A stretch of 64,000 bases of DNA from Zoogloea sp041917255 (GTDB lineage: Bacteria; Pseudomonadota; Gammaproteobacteria; Burkholderiales; Rhodocyclaceae), in NCBI GenBank assembly GCA_041917255.1, contig JAYRYA010000010.1, positions 70,690 to 134,689 of the forward strand, in the 5' to 3' direction. Below are positions 1-9,166 of this stretch, in pieces. A model generated the notes under the pieces. The model was not told the origin of the DNA, did no database searches, and saw nothing but the letters and a program-made list of their open reading frames with translations. Both the position numbers and the translations under genes were made by a program. How positions within the stretch are numbered: the stretch's first letter is position 1; each line of letters begins with the position of its first letter.

Positions 1-2
1 AC

Positions 3-668
3 CCGGCGTCGTGCGTGAGCCAGACCGAGGCGCGCTTCGTGCGCTGGGGGCTGTCGTCGCTGGTGGTGGCGAAGTTCGTGCCGGGTTTTTCGACCGTGGC
101 GCCGCCCATTGCCGGGGCGCTGCGCATGGCGCGCACGGGCTTTCTGCTGGCGGCGGCGGTGGGCGCGGGCTTGTGGGCCGGCCTGGCCCTGGGCGCCGGC
201 TGGTTGATGAAGGATACGGTGCAGGCCGTGATCGATGGACTGGAGGCCAATGCGGGCCGCGCAGTGGTCGTGGCGCTGGGGCTGGCGGCCGTCTGGCTCG
301 GCTGGAAGCTGTGGCAGAAATATCGCTTCCGCCGCCTGCGGGTGCCGATGGTGGCGCCCACCGACCTGCTGGCACAGATCGACGCCGGGGTGCGTCCGCT
401 CATTCTCGACCTGCGGGGCGCCTCGATGGTGGCCGAGCTGGGTCCGATCCCTGGCGCGCGGGTGGCCGAGCACGACCGGCTGGCGGATGCGGTGGGCGAC
501 TGGCCGAAGGACGCGCCCATCGTCACCCTGTGCGCCTGCCCCGAGGATGCCGGGGCGATCCAGGCGGCGCGGCGTCTGCTGGGCGACGGTTATCTGTCGG
601 TGCGGGCGCTGGCGGGCGGCTACGAGGCGTGGGTGGCGGCCGGCGGGCTGGACTGGCCGGCTCAGTAG
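3..668 (+). CDS. DedA family membrane protein fused to a C-terminal rhodanese domain (5'-truncated)
   Basis: The gene runs in from the left edge. The frame is open back to base 3, where the residues read P-A-S-C before the GTG at 15, matching the DedA/SNARE-associated motif that precedes SQTE...RWG. The visible part holds the conserved DedA segment KFVPGFSTVAPPIAGA, then two hydrophobic stretches (about residues 44-65 and 82-100 counted from the GTG). A cytoplasmic rhodanese-like domain of about 100 residues follows, with DLR and the Cys loop LCACPED. DedA proteins are inner-membrane proteins linked to lipid flipping and proton-motive-force balance. Rhodanese domains bind sulfane sulfur, and the loop here is not a canonical CX5R, so catalysis is uncertain. 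The stop overlaps the convergent pirin gene by 7 nt. The GTG at 15 is not taken as the start because homology continues upstream. Confidence 0.85.
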   Translation, partial: PASCVSQTEARFVRWGLSSLVVAKFVPGFSTVAPPIAGALRMARTGFLLAAAVGAGLWAGLALGAGWLMKDTVQAVIDGLEANAGRAVVVALGLAAVWLGWKLWQKYRFRRLRVPMVAPTDLLAQIDAGVRPLILDLRGASMVAELGPIPGARVAEHDRLADAVGDWPKDAPIVTLCACPEDAGAIQAARRLLGDGYLSVRALAGGYEAWVAAGGLDWPAQ

Positions 669-1543
669 TCGGTCCAGGGCAGGGGCGGCGCGACGAGGCG
701 CCGGTCTTCGCCCCCTTTCACCGGCCCGAAGCGGGCGTCTCCATTTTCCCAATCGTGCTGGGCGCGGGCGATGGCGGCCTTGTCGTGGCCGACGAAATTC
801 CACCACATCGTCACCGGCTCGCCGAAGGGCTCGCCGCCCACCAGCAGGATGCGGCTGCCGGCGCTGAGTTCGAGGGTGATCCGCTGCCGGCCGGGCGGGA
901 TGTAGGCGAACTCGTCGGTGGCGAAGTGCTGGCGGCGCAGGCCCATGCTGCCTTCCAGCGGCAGCAGGCCGTATTCGAAGGCGGGGTCGAGGGGCAGGTC
1001 GAGTTGTGCATCCTGGCGGGCGAGGATATCCATGCCCACCAGCGGGGTGTGGATGCGCGCCGGGGATTCGCGCCCGCCAAAGCGCCCGGCGAGCAGGGTG
1101 AGGGTGCAGCCGGCGTCCTGCCAGCGGGGCAGATCCGGGTAGTGCTCGAAGGCCGGTGGGCAGTCCGCCAGCGCGGGCGGCAGGGCGATCCACAGCTGGG
1201 CGGCGTGGAGCCGGCGGGCGTCGGGGGCGCTGTCTTCGGTGTGCACGATGCCGTGGCCGGCGGTCATCAGGTTGACCTGCCCGGGGCGGATCCATTGTTC
1301 GTGGCCCAGGCTGTCCCGGTGCAGCACCTCGCCGTCGATGAGCCAGGTGAAAGTCTGCAGGCAGGTGTGGGGATGGGCGCCCACGTGCATGCCGCCGCCG
1401 GGGGCAAAATCCACCGGCCCGGCGTGGTCCAGGAAGCACCAGGCGCCCACCATGCGGCGCTGACGGGTGGGCAGGGCGCGGCGGACGATCATGCCCTCGC
1501 CCAGGTCGGCGGTGCGGGGCTGGATGCGTTCGATCAGGGGCAT
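662..1543 (-). CDS. Pirin family protein
   Basis: A 293-residue two-cupin protein of the pirin family. The N-terminal cupin carries the metal-site signature: GMHVGAHPHTCLQTFTW supplies the His pair, and GHGIVHTED supplies the later His and Glu. The C-terminal half, with the pirin C domain (GEPFGEPVTMWWNFVG), is complete, so length and architecture are normal. Pirins are cytoplasmic non-haem Fe(II) proteins; some bacterial members have quercetinase activity and others act as redox-linked cofactors. Which applies here cannot be read from sequence. The ATG at 1543 begins a canonical pirin N-terminus. It lies just downstream of the osmC-like gene on the same strand (15 nt gap), so the two may be co-transcribed. 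The 3' end overlaps the convergent DedA-rhodanese gene by 7 nt. Confidence 0.93.
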   Translation of the reverse strand: MPLIERIQPRTADLGEGMIVRRALPTRQRRMVGAWCFLDHAGPVDFAPGGGMHVGAHPHTCLQTFTWLIDGEVLHRDSLGHEQWIRPGQVNLMTAGHGIVHTEDSAPDARRLHAAQLWIALPPALADCPPAFEHYPDLPRWQDAGCTLTLLAGRFGGRESPARIHTPLVGMDILARQDAQLDLPLDPAFEYGLLPLEGSMGLRRQHFATDEFAYIPPGRQRITLELSAGSRILLVGGEPFGEPVTMWWNFVGHDKAAIARAQHDWENGDARFGPVKGGEDRRLVAPPLPWTDY

Positions 1544-1558
1544 GACGGTGCTCCGGGT

Positions 1559-1966
1559 TCAGGCAAGGGTGGTGAGCACGCGCACTTCACCGGTGAGCAG
1601 CTTGTGCATCGGGCAGGCGTTAGCGATCTTCAGCAACTGGGCGCGCTGCTCGTCGGAAAGATTGCCTTCGAGGAAGATCTCGCGGGTGATGTCGTTGCCC
1701 CCTTCGGGCTTGCCGCCAGGGTTGAGGGCGAGCTCGACGCGCACGCCGGTGAGGGGGATCTGCTTGCGGGTGGCCACCATGCGGATGGTGATCGCAGTGC
1801 ATGCGCCGAGGCCGGAGAGGATCAGCCGGTCGGGCCCCGGGGCGGTGTTGCCGCCGCCCACGTCGGGTGGCTCGTCGGCCTGCCAGGTGTGGCCGAGGTC
1901 GTCGGTGAAGCTGACGAGGTAGGGCGTGTCGTGGAGGGTGGCGGTGACGGCGGGCGTTCCGGACAT
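1559..1966 (-). CDS. OsmC family peroxiredoxin-like protein
   Basis: An OsmC/Ohr-superfamily protein of about 135 residues. Landmarks are the central helix SGLGACTAITIRMVATRK, which carries the first conserved Cys, and NACPMHKLLTGE near the C-terminus, which carries the second. These two Cys form the thiol peroxidase site that reduces organic hydroperoxides; the NACPMHKLL form is typical of the YhfA-like branch. The ATG at 1966 is preferred because GGAG lies about 8 nt upstream on the coding strand and the protein then begins MSGTPAVTATL. An in-frame ATG at 2011 would add 15 unconserved residues. It sits in a minus-strand run with the pirin gene downstream and the TRIC-type channel gene upstream. 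Confidence 0.9.
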   Translation of the reverse strand: MSGTPAVTATLHDTPYLVSFTDDLGHTWQADEPPDVGGGNTAPGPDRLILSGLGACTAITIRMVATRKQIPLTGVRVELALNPGGKPEGGNDITREIFLEGNLSDEQRAQLLKIANACPMHKLLTGEVRVLTTLA

Positions 1967-2036
1967 GGTGGCTCCGTGATTGGCAGCCCATCGGAGTTGG
2001 GCCGTGTTCACTCGGACCGGCGCCGTCGGGCGGGGT

Positions 2037-2678
2037 TCAGTCGGCGTCCAGCAGCGGGCGGGTCTGCCAGTTGAAGCGGATGGTGAGCATCCGCACCACG
2101 AAGAACAGGCCGATGGTGGCCCAGCCGGCGGGTTCGGGATCGATGTGGAGGGCCAGGGTGAGGGCGAGGAAGGCGATGCAGGCGAGGAGCGCCAGCAACG
2201 CGAAGAACTGGCCGGGCTGGAGGATGGACGGCACCTCGCGGACGATCATGTCGCGGAGCACCCCGCCACCCACTGCGCTGATCGCGCCGACGAGGATCAC
2301 CCCGGGTAGCGGAATGGCGGCGGCCAGGGCGAACTGCAGCCCGACCACCGCGAACGCGGGGGTGCCCACGGCATCGATGGTGCCGACCAGCCTGTCCACC
2401 ACCGGCAGGTGGGCGATGCTGCGCCGGAACAGGCTGACCAGCACGGTGGCGGTGAGGATCAGCGGCAGATAGACCGGATCGGTGAGCACGGGCGGGGTGC
2501 GCTGCAGGAACACACCGTCCCGCAGGATGCTGCCCCCCATGGAGGTGAGCAGGGCCAGCACGAAGACCCCGACGATGTCGTGACGCTTGCGCAGGGCCAC
2601 CACCGCGCCTGAGAGTGCCCACGCGAAGGTGGCGAGGTAGTCGAAGTAGACGGGGATCTGGAAGGCGCTGGCGGGCAT
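2037..2678 (-). CDS. TRIC/UPF0126 family membrane protein (trimeric intracellular cation channel family)
   Basis: A 213-residue polytopic protein with about seven membrane segments arranged as two repeats. Each repeat has the UPF0126 glycine-rich hallmark: TSMGGSILRDGVF in the first and AVGGGVLRDMIVREVPSIL in the second. Bacterial TRIC homologues form trimeric K+/cation-permeable channels in the inner membrane. The E. coli relative YicG has no settled role, so the physiological function is inferred from family only. Length and both repeats are intact, and the ATG start gives a short N-terminus before the first helix. It lies 11 nt downstream of the diguanylate cyclase gene on the same strand and may be read from that transcript. 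Confidence 0.9.
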   Translation of the reverse strand: MPASAFQIPVYFDYLATFAWALSGAVVALRKRHDIVGVFVLALLTSMGGSILRDGVFLQRTPPVLTDPVYLPLILTATVLVSLFRRSIAHLPVVDRLVGTIDAVGTPAFAVVGLQFALAAAIPLPGVILVGAISAVGGGVLRDMIVREVPSILQPGQFFALLALLACIAFLALTLALHIDPEPAGWATIGLFFVVRMLTIRFNWQTRPLLDAD

Positions 2679-2689
2679 GGCAGGGCGGC

Positions 2690-4177
2690 TTAACTGGCGA
2701 AGACGAGCTGGTCGCGGCCGATGTCCTTGGCGTGGTACATGGCGTCGTCGGCGCTCTTCATGAGGCTGACGTCGTCGGCGCCGTGCTCGGGGAAGATGCC
2801 GATGCCGATGGAGGCGGAGATGGAAAGCTCGTGGCCGTCAATGGCAAAGGGCTGGGCGAGGGTGCTGCGGATGCGGCTGGCGACCAGCTCGGCGTCGGTG
2901 CGGTCGTCAATGCAAGGCAGCAGCACCACAAACTCGTCGCCGCCGATGCGTGCCAGGATGTCCGATTCGCGCAGGCATTCGCGCATGCGGGCCGAGGCCG
3001 CCACCAGCAGTTGATCGCCCACCGCGTGGCCCCAGGCGTCATTGACGCCCTTGAAGTGGTCGAGGTCGACGAACATCAGCCCGGCCTTGCCGTCCTCGAG
3101 GCGGGCGTGGGCCAGCGCGGCCTGCAGGCGGTCGGAGAACAAGGCGCGGTTGGGGAGCTGGGTGAGGGGGTCGTGCTGGGCCATGTGGCGCATGCGCTCT
3201 TCGCTCTCGCGCAGTTCGTGGGTCATGGCCTGGGCGTGGGCGTGGGCGCGGGCGCGGCCGGTGACCAGCAGCCGGGTGAACAGCGCAAGCAGCACGCTGC
3301 CGCAGATCCCGGCGATGGCGATGATCTGCTCGGAGCGGCGGCTGTGGCGCTCCTCGAAGGCGGGCGTGGTCTGGATCTGCAGTGTCCAGCTGTGCTGAGG
3401 GAAGCTGATGTATTCGGTGGCGCTGAAGCGTGGCGGCGGCAGTCTGTCGATGTCTGGCTGGGACGCGAAGAGGAGTGTGTCCGGCGTAGCGATTGCGCCG
3501 TCGTGGATGCGTATCGCCACGCCGGGGATGCCTTCGCCGTAGAGGCTGGCCATCAGGTCGCGGATGCGAAAGGCGGTGTGCACCCAGCCCCGCAGCGCGG
3601 CCTCGCGGGCTGCGGGGCTGTCCAGGGGCTGGCGGCGGTCGTACACGGCCAGGTAGATGACCACGGCGGCCGGGCCAGTGGACGGGTCGGTGAGCAGCTT
3701 GACCTGGGGCGAGATGGCGATCTCGCCGGAGTCCCGGGCCTGCAGCATGGTGGCGCGGCGGGCTGGGTCGTCGAGGAGGTTGTAGCCGAGGGCCGGACGG
3801 TGGTCGGGGCTGTCGGGGGCCGCATAGAGGATCGGCGCGCTTTCGCCGTCGCCCTGCCAGCGGGTGAACATGAAGGCCAGCAGGCCCGAGAACTCGGCGC
3901 CCTGGGTGAGGGCGTCCACGAAGGCGGCGAAATCTTCGCGGCTTACGTGGTCGGAGGCGTCGAACAGCCCGCGTGCGCCGCGCAGCATCTGCTCGTAGCT
4001 GGCGACGCGCTGTTCGATGCGCGTGCTGGCGAGGCGCACGCTGAAGTCGAAGTCGGCGCGTAGGTTGGCGTCCAGGCTCTGCCGTTCGTGCCACCACAGC
4101 CAGCCGACCACCGCCAGCGTGAACAGGCCGACGGCGATGGGCAGCAGCAGATCGCGGAGTTGGCCGAGGGTCTTCAA
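2690..4177 (-). CDS. CHASE-domain diguanylate cyclase (GGDEF)
   Basis: A 495-residue membrane-bound c-di-GMP synthase. It has an N-terminal helix (about residues 13-29) and a periplasmic CHASE domain (about 45-220, with the typical LRGARGLFDAS...VSREDFAAFV opening). A second membrane helix at about 290-310 leads to a GGDEF domain. The active-site motif GGDEF is at residues 412-416. An RESD (RxxD) inhibitory I-site sits five residues upstream, so product feedback is expected. No EAL domain is present. The start is TTG: the TTG codon overlaps the TGA of the upstream binding-protein gene (TTGA), which implies translational coupling. That coupling suggests the binding protein and the cyclase work together, perhaps as ligand supplier and sensor. 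This last point is inference. Confidence 0.92.
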   Translation of the reverse strand: MKTLGQLRDLLLPIAVGLFTLAVVGWLWWHERQSLDANLRADFDFSVRLASTRIEQRVASYEQMLRGARGLFDASDHVSREDFAAFVDALTQGAEFSGLLAFMFTRWQGDGESAPILYAAPDSPDHRPALGYNLLDDPARRATMLQARDSGEIAISPQVKLLTDPSTGPAAVVIYLAVYDRRQPLDSPAAREAALRGWVHTAFRIRDLMASLYGEGIPGVAIRIHDGAIATPDTLLFASQPDIDRLPPPRFSATEYISFPQHSWTLQIQTTPAFEERHSRRSEQIIAIAGICGSVLLALFTRLLVTGRARAHAHAQAMTHELRESEERMRHMAQHDPLTQLPNRALFSDRLQAALAHARLEDGKAGLMFVDLDHFKGVNDAWGHAVGDQLLVAASARMRECLRESDILARIGGDEFVVLLPCIDDRTDAELVASRIRSTLAQPFAIDGHELSISASIGIGIFPEHGADDVSLMKSADDAMYHAKDIGRDQLVFAS

Positions 4178-4980
4178 AATCGCGTCATCTCCCGGGCAAG
4201 CTCGGGCTTGAAATACTTCTGGAAGATCCGTTCCACGGTGCCGTCTTCCCGCATCCGGTCGATCAGGGCGCGCCAGCGTTGCTGTTCGGCGGGGTTGATG
4301 GCCAGCCGCGAGATGATGAGGCCGTGGGGCACCGGCGGGTCGTCGAATTCGAGGATGGTCGTCTGCTCGCGCAGCGCTGCGCTTTCGACGGCCGGGTAGT
4401 CGAAGGGCTCGATGATCATGCCCTGGATCTGGTTGGCCAGCAGGGTTTCGTAGAGCGGGGCGAGCCCATTGGCGTAGCTCACCCGCAGGCTGGCGTCCAG
4501 TTCGTCCACCAGCCGGTTGGCGCCAGGGCTGTAACGGAAGCTGCGGATCGCCCCGAGACGCAACTGACTGCTGCGGGGGAAGTCGGTGACCTGCTGGATG
4601 CCGGCATCGCGGCGCACCAGCAGGTAATACTTGTTGGAGAAATACCAGGCGAAGGCGGCAAAGGTGTCGCGGCGGGGGTTGGAGATGCCCGACAGGCTGA
4701 AATCGAGCCCGCCCGATTCGATCAGTTGCCAGATGCGGGCGCGGGGCATCACCACGAGGTTGATCCGGCAGCCGCTGCGGCGGGTGAGTTCGTCCACGAT
4801 GTCCTTGTCGATGCCTTTGCCAGTCTGACGAGAGTACAGCAGGCCGTGTTCATGCAGGGCCAGGGTGTAGGTGCGCGAGCAGTCTGGAAGGGCGGGTTCG
4901 GCGGCAAAGACGCCAGGAGCGCCTGCCGCCGCCAGCAGCACCAGCAGCGGAAACAGGCGCAGCAGGCTCTCGATTCTCAC
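4174..4980 (-). CDS. Periplasmic substrate-binding protein, transporter type 2 (amino-acid-binding-like)
   Basis: A 268-residue protein with a clear signal peptide (hydrophobic core at about residues 8-26, probable cleavage after VFA). Two-lobed binding-protein homology of the SBP_bac_3 type follows, including the GKGIDKDIVDELTRRSG stretch typical of the ligand cleft. No ABC permease or ATPase gene is adjacent. It instead overlaps the CHASE-GGDEF gene by 4 nt, so a signalling role is more likely than transport. The start is GTG at 4980, backed by GGAGAG about 7 nt upstream on the coding strand. The ligand cannot be predicted. Confidence 0.85.
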   Translation of the reverse strand: MRIESLLRLFPLLVLLAAAGAPGVFAAEPALPDCSRTYTLALHEHGLLYSRQTGKGIDKDIVDELTRRSGCRINLVVMPRARIWQLIESGGLDFSLSGISNPRRDTFAAFAWYFSNKYYLLVRRDAGIQQVTDFPRSSQLRLGAIRSFRYSPGANRLVDELDASLRVSYANGLAPLYETLLANQIQGMIIEPFDYPAVESAALREQTTILEFDDPPVPHGLIISRLAINPAEQQRWRALIDRMREDGTVERIFQKYFKPELAREMTRF

Positions 4981-5146
4981 GGATGGCTCTCCGGTGGTGA
5001 GTTCTTCTAGTTCTTGTGGGCGCTTTACGCTTTTTTTTCTGGAATTTTAGGCGCGATTCGGGTCGCGCGTCCCCCCTTTGTCACAGGTCGGCCGTGACGA
5101 GGGGCTGCGTGCTAAGTTCGCGCCTTTGCATGTACAGGGAGAGGGT

Positions 5147-5851
5147 ATGTCTCCGAGTTTTCGCGCCGGGGCGCGGGTGGGTTTCCGGGCCTGTCTGCCG
5201 GTTTCGGTGGGTTTGGTGCCGTGGGCGTTGGTCACCGGGCTGGCAATGGTGAGTGCCGGTTTTTCGACCGTGCAGGCGATGGGCATGAGCCTGATCGTGT
5301 TTGGCGCCACCGCGCAGCTGGGCACCCTGCCGCTGATCGTGGCGGGCGCGCCCTTGTGGCTGATCGTGGCCACCGCGCTGGTGGTGAATCTGCGCTTCCT
5401 GATCTTCAGCGCGGCGATGGCCCGGCCGCTCGCGGGGGCTCGCCCGGGCCTGCGCTGGCTGTGCGGTTATCTGCTCACCGACGGGGTGTTCGCGACCATG
5501 CTGGAGCGCCTGCGCACCGAGCCCGACCCGGCGTGGCGGCTGGGCGCCTATCTGGCGCCGTCCTTGTGGTGTGCGATGGTGTGGCAGACGTCCACGCTGG
5601 TGGGGGTGCTGGCGGCCGGGGCGATCCCGCGCAACTGGTCGCTGGAGTTCATGGCCAGCATCGCGCTGTTGGTGCTCATGGTACCGATGGCGCGGGTGCG
5701 CCCGATGCTGATCTCGGCGGCGACTGGCGGTGTGCTGGCGGTGGTGTTGCGGGGCATGCCCCTGAAGCTGGGGGTGATGGTGGCCATCGTGGGTGGCATC
5801 GCGGCGGGCTTTGGGGCCGAACACTGGCAGGGCCGGGAGGCGCGGCGATGA
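5147..5851 (+). CDS. azlC: AzlC family branched-chain amino acid exporter, large subunit
   Basis: A 234-residue inner-membrane protein with the AzlC opening GFRACLPVSVGLVPWALVTG and several hydrophobic segments. AzlC pairs with the small AzlD protein to export branched-chain amino acids or analogues such as 4-azaleucine. The exact substrate here is unknown. The ATG at 5147 was chosen because a purine-rich AGGGAGAGGG stands just upstream and the family N-terminus begins there; the frame is open further upstream but that part has no family similarity. The gene ends in an ATGA overlap with the small-subunit gene. The 166 nt upstream to the divergent binding-protein gene should hold both promoters; I see no distinct operator there. 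Confidence 0.9.
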   Translation: MSPSFRAGARVGFRACLPVSVGLVPWALVTGLAMVSAGFSTVQAMGMSLIVFGATAQLGTLPLIVAGAPLWLIVATALVVNLRFLIFSAAMARPLAGARPGLRWLCGYLLTDGVFATMLERLRTEPDPAWRLGAYLAPSLWCAMVWQTSTLVGVLAAGAIPRNWSLEFMASIALLVLMVPMARVRPMLISAATGGVLAVVLRGMPLKLGVMVAIVGGIAAGFGAEHWQGREARR

Positions 5852-6171
5852 GCGACGATGCGGGCCTGTGGCTGATCTTCGTGCTGATCGGGCTGGCGAC
5901 CACCTTGCCCCGGGCGAGCTTCATCGTGCTGGGTGAGCGGGCCAGCCTGCCCGATGTGGTGCAGCGGGCGCTGCGCTATGCGCCGGCGGCAGCGCTGGCG
6001 GCCATCGTGGTCCCGGACGTGGTGCTGGTGGAAGGCGCGGTGGCCGTGTTCAACCCCAAGCTGGGGGCGGCGATTGCCGCGGTGCTGGCGGCGGGCGCTT
6101 CGCGCAACCCGTGGCTGCCCTTCGCGGCGGGGATGGCGGCGTTGTGGGGGTTGCGCTGGATGGGTGGGTGA
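5848..6171 (+). CDS. azlD: AzlD family exporter, small subunit
   Basis: A 107-residue protein that is almost entirely hydrophobic, with about four membrane helices and the AzlD signature TTLPRASFIVLGER. This is the partner of the preceding large subunit, and both are needed for export. It starts at the ATG that overlaps the azlC stop codon (ATGA), so translation of the two is coupled and a fixed stoichiometry is likely. It ends only 4 nt before the convergent sigma-54 regulator gene; no terminator fits in between, so the two transcripts must overlap. Confidence 0.88.
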   Translation: MSDDAGLWLIFVLIGLATTLPRASFIVLGERASLPDVVQRALRYAPAAALAAIVVPDVVLVEGAVAVFNPKLGAAIAAVLAAGASRNPWLPFAAGMAALWGLRWMGG

Positions 6172-6175
6172 CCGA

Positions 6176-7555
<1,380 letters not shown>

Positions 7556-7561
7556 GATGGT

Positions 7562-8917
7562 TTAGCGTGCGGGAAAGGTGATGCTGATGAGGGTGCCGGC
7601 GTGCTTGGCGGCGCCGATCCGGATCGTGCCGCCGAAGCGTTCGACAATGCGCTTGGCCAGGGGCAGGCCGAGGCCCAGGCCCTTCGGCTTGGTCGTGAAG
7701 AAGGGCCGGAAGATCTGGGCCTGGGCGTCGGGGGTGAGGCCGCTGCCGGTGTCGGCGATGTCGATCCGGAAGGCCTTGCGCCCTTCGGGGTGCACCGATA
7801 CCTCGCAGCGCCCGCCCTCGCCCATGGCCTCGCTGGCGTTGGAGAGCAGGCTGTGGATGGCCTGGCGGAGCAGCGGCGGGTCGCCCTTGATGACAGGGGC
7901 GTCGGCCTCGCAGCGGAAGCTCAGGTGCTGGGCGCGGCGTTCGAAGGCGGGGCGGTGATCCGCGCAGCAGGCTTCGAGCAGCTCGCGCAGATCCACCGGG
8001 GTGGGTTGGGGCTCGTGGGTGGCGGAGAAGGCCAGCAGTTCGGCCACCCGGTCGCTGATGCGATCCACCTCGCGGATGATGTCGCGGGCTTCGGCGGAGC
8101 AGTCTTCGCCGGGAGATTCGAGGGCCAGCTCGGCCGACGAGCGGATCGACGACAGGGGGTTGCGCAGGTTGTGGGCGACGGAGGAGGTGAGCTCGCCCAC
8201 CACGGCCAGGGTCTCGGCGTCGAGCAGCCGGGCGTGCTGCTGCTTGATGATGGCGTCGGCGCGGCGGATCAGCCAGAACAGGCCCAGGTAGAGCACCAGC
8301 GCACTGCCCAGTGCGGTGAGCAACACCTGCCGGCGCCCGGCCTGGATGGCCTGGGTGAGGGCGAGGGGCGCCTTGTACAGCTCGATCACTCCAACGATCT
8401 CGCCGCTGGCGGGGCGGCGGACAGGGATGTAGCTTTCGACGAAGAAATGGATCGACGGATCGATGCCCACGTGCTCGGTCTTTTCCCGATGGGATGCCGA
8501 GATTTGCCCGGCATGAACCACCAGCTCGCCGCTCATCGCGGCTTCGAGTTCGTCGTTGTCGGCAAAGCGCTGACCCACCAGACGCTGGTCGGACGACCAG
8601 ATGATGGTGCCGGCGCCGTTGAAGACGTTTGCCCGCAGCACATCGCGCATGTTGGAGAGGTGGTCGGCGGTGTTGCGGAAGCGTTCCTTCAGGAGCTGGT
8701 CGGTGGGGCGGGAGAGGTATTCGAGGGAGCCGTCGGCGACCAGGATGTTCTGCACGAAATCCCGGGTGATGCCGGCCTCCCGCTGGAACAGCTGGTCGTT
8801 GAGGAAGCTGGAGATGATCCAGGCGTTGGCGAGCGCGATACCGGCGATGAGGAGTGGGCTGAGCCAGGCGAACCAGCGCAGAAGGTCGAAAGGTCTGGTG
8901 CGTTTTCCGGTCGGCAT
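7562..8917 (-). CDS. Membrane sensor histidine kinase (NtrB/DctB-like) partner of the sigma-54 regulator
   Basis: A kinase of about 451 residues. Membrane helices at about 14-36 and 198-217 enclose a periplasmic sensory region of about 160 residues with no obvious known sensor fold. The transmitter has the phospho-acceptor H249 in SSVAHNLRNPLSS. The N box (LLSNASEAMGEGG), G1 (DTGSGL) and G2 (GLGLGLPLAKRI) of a HATPase domain follow. The ATG at 8917 is chosen because GGGGGAGA lies about 9 nt upstream. The in-frame ATG at 8974 has poor spacing to any ribosome site and falls inside one of the upstream palindromes. The signal sensed is unknown. Kinase and regulator form one minus-strand transcription unit. 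Confidence 0.92.
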   Translation of the reverse strand: MPTGKRTRPFDLLRWFAWLSPLLIAGIALANAWIISSFLNDQLFQREAGITRDFVQNILVADGSLEYLSRPTDQLLKERFRNTADHLSNMRDVLRANVFNGAGTIIWSSDQRLVGQRFADNDELEAAMSGELVVHAGQISASHREKTEHVGIDPSIHFFVESYIPVRRPASGEIVGVIELYKAPLALTQAIQAGRRQVLLTALGSALVLYLGLFWLIRRADAIIKQQHARLLDAETLAVVGELTSSVAHNLRNPLSSIRSSAELALESPGEDCSAEARDIIREVDRISDRVAELLAFSATHEPQPTPVDLRELLEACCADHRPAFERRAQHLSFRCEADAPVIKGDPPLLRQAIHSLLSNASEAMGEGGRCEVSVHPEGRKAFRIDIADTGSGLTPDAQAQIFRPFFTTKPKGLGLGLPLAKRIVERFGGTIRIGAAKHAGTLISITFPAR

Positions 8918-8967
8918 CGTCCGCGTCTCCCCCGTTTTGGGGCAAGGTAACACGGCGCGCGGCGATT

Positions 8968-9005
8968 GGGGCATATCCCCCAGCGGGATTGGGGAATACT
9001 CCCCC
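8968..9005. promoter_or_regulatory. Two tandem GC palindromes, candidate enhancer sites for the sigma-54 regulator
   Basis: Two near-identical palindromic units stand in the divergent gap. The first is GGGGCATATCCCCC (8968-8981), the second GGGGAATACTCCCCC (8991-9005). Each is preceded by ATT and followed by CAG, so they are direct repeats of one palindrome about 23-24 bp apart, on the same helical face. They end about 75 bp upstream of the sigma-54 promoter, the usual distance for an NtrC-family activator. Assignment to the neighbouring regulator is inference. Confidence 0.6.
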
Positions 9006-9078
9006 AGAATGGGTTAAATCTGGTGTTGCGCAGCGCGAAGGGCTGCCAGATCAAGGGCTTGGATTTTTTTGAGGGGCA

Positions 9079-9094
9079 TGGCATGGCTTCTGCA
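9079..9094 (+). promoter_or_regulatory. Sigma-54 (-24/-12) promoter
   Basis: TGGCATGGCTTCTGCA matches the consensus TGGCACG-N4-TTGCA at 10 of 12 fixed positions, with the invariant GG and GC at the right spacing. Transcription should begin near 9105 and read the repeat-protein gene at 9167. An NtrC-family activator gene lies next door and two palindromes lie upstream, which makes the assignment strong. Confidence 0.8.
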
Positions 9095-9166
9095 AAGGGT
9101 TGGGGGCGGGGTTGAACCCGCGGGCCGCCGAGGCGGCCGGAACCCGAAACCAACAGGAGTCACAAA

